DNA from: Methylorubrum zatmanii
Lineage (GTDB): Bacteria; Pseudomonadota; Alphaproteobacteria; Rhizobiales; Beijerinckiaceae
Assembly: GCF_014845115.1 (NCBI RefSeq)
Contig: NZ_NKUI01000003.1
Span: 1-36,529 of the forward strand
Direction: 5' to 3'
Length of the DNA: 36,529 bases
Every line of letters starts with the position of its first letter. The first letter of the stretch is position 1. A program made the translations under genes and the position numbers. Shown here piece after piece: positions 33,172 through 36,529 of the stretch. The notes under the pieces were generated by a model. The model saw only the letters and a list, made by a program, of their open reading frames with translations, searched no databases and was not told the origin of the DNA.

Positions 33172-33241
33172 AATTGCTACCGTTCAGACCTGTCGCCGGC
33201 CCGGTTGTGGGGTCGGGTGCATGAGCGAGCGGGGGTTTTCG

Positions 33242-34353
33242 ATGACCCAGGCCATGAATATCGGCGTCTTCATCCCGATCGGAAACAACGGCTGGCTCCT
33301 GTCGGAGAATGCTCCGCAATACAAGCCGAGCTTCGATCTCAACAAACAGATTACGCTCAAGGCGGAGCATTACGGGTTCGACTTCGCGCTCTCGATGATC
33401 AAGCTGCGCGGTTTCGGTGGCAAGACCGAGTTCTGGGACCACAATCTCGAATCCTTCACGCTGATGGCCGGGCTCGCGGCGGTCACCAGCCGGATCAAGC
33501 TCTACGCCACGGCCCCGACCCTGTGCCTGCCGCCGGCGATCGTGGCGCGCATGGCCTCGACCATCGACTCGATCTCGAACGGCCGCTTCGGCATCAACCT
33601 CGTCACCGGCTGGCAGCGGCCGGAATATTCACAGATGGGCCTGTGGCCCGGCGACGAGTATTTCGGCCGGCGCTACGAGTATCTGTCCGAGTATGCGCAG
33701 ATCCTGCGCGAGCTGTGGGAGACCGGTCGCAGCGACCTCAAGGGCGAGTTCTTCCAGATGGAGGATTGCCGCCTGAGTCCGCGCCCGCAGGCCGAGATGA
33801 AGATCATCTGTGCCGGGCAGAGCGCCGCCGGCATGGCCTTCACCGCCACCTATGCCGATTACAATTTCTGCTTCGGCAAGGGGGTCAACACCCCGACCGC
33901 CTTCGCCCCGACCGTCGAGCGGCTGGAGGAGGCCAAGGCGAAAACCGGCCGCGACGTCTCCTCCTACGTCCTGTTCATGATCATCAGCGACGAGACCGAC
34001 GAGGCGGCCCGCGCCAAGTGGGAGCATTACAAGGCGGGGGCCGACGAGGAGGCGATCGCCTGGCTCGGCCTGCAGGGCGCGGCCGACACCAAATCCGGCG
34101 CCGACACCAATATCCGCCAGATGGCCGACCCGACCTCGGCGGTGAACATCAACATGGGCACGCTGGTCGGCTCCTACGCCACCGTCGCGGCCCTGCTCGA
34201 CGAGGTGGTGAGCGTGCCGGGCACCGGCGGCGTCCTGCTCACCTTCGACGATTTCCTCAAAGGTCTCGACGATTTCGGCACGCGGATCCAGCCGCTGATG
34301 CGCTCGCGCCGGCATATCGCGGGCGCGAGCGGGCCGCTGGCGGAGGTGGCGTG

Positions 34354-34354
<1 letters not shown>
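33242..34354 (+). CDS. rutA: Pyrimidine monooxygenase RutA
   Basis: This 370-residue flavin-dependent luciferase-family enzyme is an excellent match to RutA, which opens the uracil ring between N3 and C4. Long conserved blocks include [20 protein letters not shown]-type substrate region [33 protein letters not shown] and [16 protein letters not shown]. The ATG at 33242 follows GGGGG at a suitable distance; an ATG at 33221 would add seven residues. It is the first gene of rutABCDF and shares its last base with the start of rutB. FMNH2 should come from RutF at the end of the operon. Confidence 0.96.
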
Positions 34355-35100
<746 letters not shown>

Positions 35101-35115
35101 TCGGAGACCGCCCTC

Positions 35116-35508
35116 ATGCCCAAGACCGTCGTGATCCCGCCCGGCACCGGCAAGCCGCTGGCGCCCTACGTGCCCGGCACCCTCGCCGACGGCGTGCTCT
35201 ACGTCTCCGGCACGCTCGCTTTCGACAAGGACAACAACGTCCTCCACGAGGGCGATGCCGGGGCGCAGACCCGGCACGTGCTGGAGACGATCAAGGGCGT
35301 CGTCGAGGCCGCCGGCGGCAGCATGGACGACGTCACGTTCAACCACGTCTTCCTGAAGGACTGGGCCGATTACGGCGCCATCAACGCCGTCTATGCCGAG
35401 TACTTCCCCGGTGAGAAGCCGGCGCGGTACTGCATCCAGTGCGGGCTGGTGAAGCCGGCAGCCCTCGTCGAGATCGCCTCGGTCGCGCATATCGGCAAGG
35501 CCGCCTGA
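35116..35508 (+). CDS. rutC: Aminoacrylate deaminase-family protein RutC
   Basis: This 130-residue protein belongs to the Rid/YjgF family and is placed as RutC by its position between rutB and rutD. Typical blocks are [38 protein letters not shown] and the conserved Arg in [14 protein letters not shown]. Members hydrolyse reactive enamines, here 3-aminoacrylate. It starts 15 nt after rutB with GGAG about nine bases upstream. Confidence 0.94.
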   Translation: MPKTVVIPPGTGKPLAPYVPGTLADGVLYVSGTLAFDKDNNVLHEGDAGAQTRHVLETIKGVVEAAGGSMDDVTFNHVFLKDWADYGAINAVYAEYFPGEKPARYCIQCGLVKPAALVEIASVAHIGKAA

Positions 35509-35512
35509 GCCG

Positions 35513-36295
35513 ATGGCCGCGCCCGTTCATCACGCATTGCACGGGCCGGCGGGCGGACGCACCGTGCTGCTCTCGCCCGGGCTCGGCGGCTCGGCCCATT
35601 ACTTCGCGCCGCAGCTGCCGGCCCTCGCCGCGCGGGGGCGGGTCGTCACCTACGATCACCGCGGCACCGGGCGCTCGCCCGGTCCGCTGGAGCCGGGCCA
35701 CGACGTCGCGGCCATGGCCCGCGACGTCCTCGACCTGCTCGACCGCCTGGACGTCGCCGAGGCCGACCTCGTCGGGCACGCCCTGGGTGGCCTGATCGCC
35801 CTGCAACTCGCCCTCACTCACCCGGAGCGTGTCGGCCGCATCGTGGTGATCAACGGCTGGGCGGCGATGGATCCGGCGACGCGCCGCTGCTTCGCGGCCC
35901 GCAAGGCCTTGCTGACCCAGGCGGGGCCGGAGGCCTATGTGCGCGCGCAGGCCCTCTTCCTCTACCCGGCGCCGTGGCTCTCCGAGAACGCCGCGCGCGT
36001 CGCGGCCGACGAGGCGCAGGCGCTGGCGCATTTCCCGGGTACGGCAACCGTGCTGGCGCGCATCGCCGCGCTGGAGGCGTTCGACGCCACCGGCTCGCTC
36101 GGGCGCATCCCGCACGAGACCCTGGTGATGGCGGCGCGCGACGACGTGCTCGTGCCCTTCACCGCCTCGCAGAGCCTCGCGGCCGGGCTGCCGAAGGCCC
36201 GCCTCGCCCTCGCCGACGAGGGCGGCCACGCCCACAGCGTCACCCGCGCCGAGGCCTTCAACCGCACGCTGCTCGATTTCCTCGGAACGCCCTGA
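35513..36295 (+). CDS. rutD: Alpha/beta-hydrolase RutD
   Basis: This 260-residue alpha/beta-hydrolase matches RutD ([46 protein letters not shown]). The nucleophile-elbow residue is Ala (A90 in GHALGG) instead of Ser, as I recall for E. coli RutD, so this is a family trait and not damage. RutD is thought to speed aminoacrylate or carbamate breakdown. It begins four bases after the rutC stop. Confidence 0.93.
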   Translation: MAAPVHHALHGPAGGRTVLLSPGLGGSAHYFAPQLPALAARGRVVTYDHRGTGRSPGPLEPGHDVAAMARDVLDLLDRLDVAEADLVGHALGGLIALQLALTHPERVGRIVVINGWAAMDPATRRCFAARKALLTQAGPEAYVRAQALFLYPAPWLSENAARVAADEAQALAHFPGTATVLARIAALEAFDATGSLGRIPHETLVMAARDDVLVPFTASQSLAAGLPKARLALADEGGHAHSVTRAEAFNRTLLDFLGTP

Positions 36296-36325
36296 CGTTT
36301 CCCTCTCCCGCGAAAGGCCGCCGCC

Positions 36326-36529
36326 ATGACCATGCCCGACAGCGCCGCAGCCGCTCCTCCCGTCGATGCGATGGCCTATCGTGAGGCGATGTCCCGGCTC
36401 GCGAGCTCGGTTCACCTGATCACCACCGACGGTCCCGGCGGGCGGGCCGGCTTCACCGCCTCGGCCGTGTGCAGCGTCAGCGACACGCCACCGACCCTGC
36501 TCGTCTGCATCAACCGCGCCTCCTCCGCC
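36326..36529 (+). CDS. rutF: NADH:FMN reductase RutF, 3' end outside window
   Basis: Only the first 68 codons are in the window. The sequence ([40 protein letters not shown]) is typical of the flavin-reductase-like domain that supplies FMNH2 to RutA. It starts 30 bases after the rutD stop. In many rut operons rutE, a malonic semialdehyde reductase, lies between rutD and rutF; here it is missing from that position. Confidence 0.9.
   Translation, partial: MTMPDSAAAAPPVDAMAYREAMSRLASSVHLITTDGPGGRAGFTASAVCSVSDTPPTLLVCINRASSA

Noticed and set aside
35780..35785. Missing nucleophile Ser in RutD as evidence of a broken gene
   Set aside because: GHALG with Ala matches what I recall of E. coli RutD, and the rest of the gene is intact, so it is a family feature.

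Overview
The window is very GC-rich, densely packed and rich in GTG starts and ATGA/GTGA overlaps. Gene content (two MoeA-type genes beside a polyferredoxin, a complete-looking Rut pyrimidine operon, urate/ureide genes, a BMP-type nucleoside transporter) suggests an alphaproteobacterium of the Hyphomicrobiales, most likely Methylobacterium-like. That taxonomic guess is inference from composition and gene set; no marker gene is present.

Layout. (1) 1-6811: end of a molybdoenzyme-maturation region: a 5'-truncated 4Fe-4S polyferredoxin, a WD40/cytochrome c fusion on the minus strand, a short MoeA-like protein and a MoeA/periplasmic-binding-protein-like fusion. (2) 6848-13943, minus strand: an operon-like run (first gene at the right) of BMP substrate-binding protein, ABC ATPase, two permeases, a guanine/8-oxoguanine-deaminase-type amidohydrolase and a Rieske-oxygenase catalytic protein that has lost its Rieske cluster motifs. 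(3) 14233-25722, plus strand, divergent from (2): acylphosphatase-like small protein, stand-alone Rieske protein, GST-like protein, LysR regulator, a two-subunit TPP enzyme, GMC oxidoreductase, amidohydrolase, a second Rieske-less oxygenase catalytic protein, an unusual FAD+molybdopterin fusion subunit and its 2Fe-2S subunit. (4) 25907-32219: urate/ureide catabolism: allantoinase PuuE, LysR, urate hydroxylase PuuD, 8-oxoguanine deaminase, ureidoglycine aminohydrolase, ureidoglycolate lyase. (5) 32384-36529: rutR and rutABCDF (rutF cut by the window edge).

The most interesting system is the split Rieske oxygenase in (2)+(3). Two paralogous catalytic proteins keep the iron-binding D/H/H/D residues but lack CxH...CxxH, while a third protein in the same divergent locus supplies only that motif and is followed directly by a GST-like gene. 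This resembles, in a further disassembled form, the NdmC/NdmD/NdmE methylxanthine N7-demethylase arrangement of caffeine-degrading Pseudomonas, where NdmC has no Rieske cluster, borrows one from NdmD, and needs the GST-like NdmE. With a purine-type transporter, deaminases, a xanthine-dehydrogenase-type enzyme and urate catabolism alongside, a working hypothesis is import of N-methylated (perhaps 7-methyl) purines, deamination, N-demethylation, oxidation to urate and onward to glyoxylate. The substrate is not proven by sequence.

Non-coding structure: a dispersed two-hairpin repeat family with apparent covariation (four copies), a pair of inverted 43-bp palindromic elements bracketing the ureidoglycine/ureidoglycolate genes, an exact 12-bp tandem array, a 13-bp inverted repeat at the domain junction of the FAD/Mo fusion, and a RutR-like operator before rutA. 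No RNA genes, CRISPR arrays or insertion sequences were recognised.
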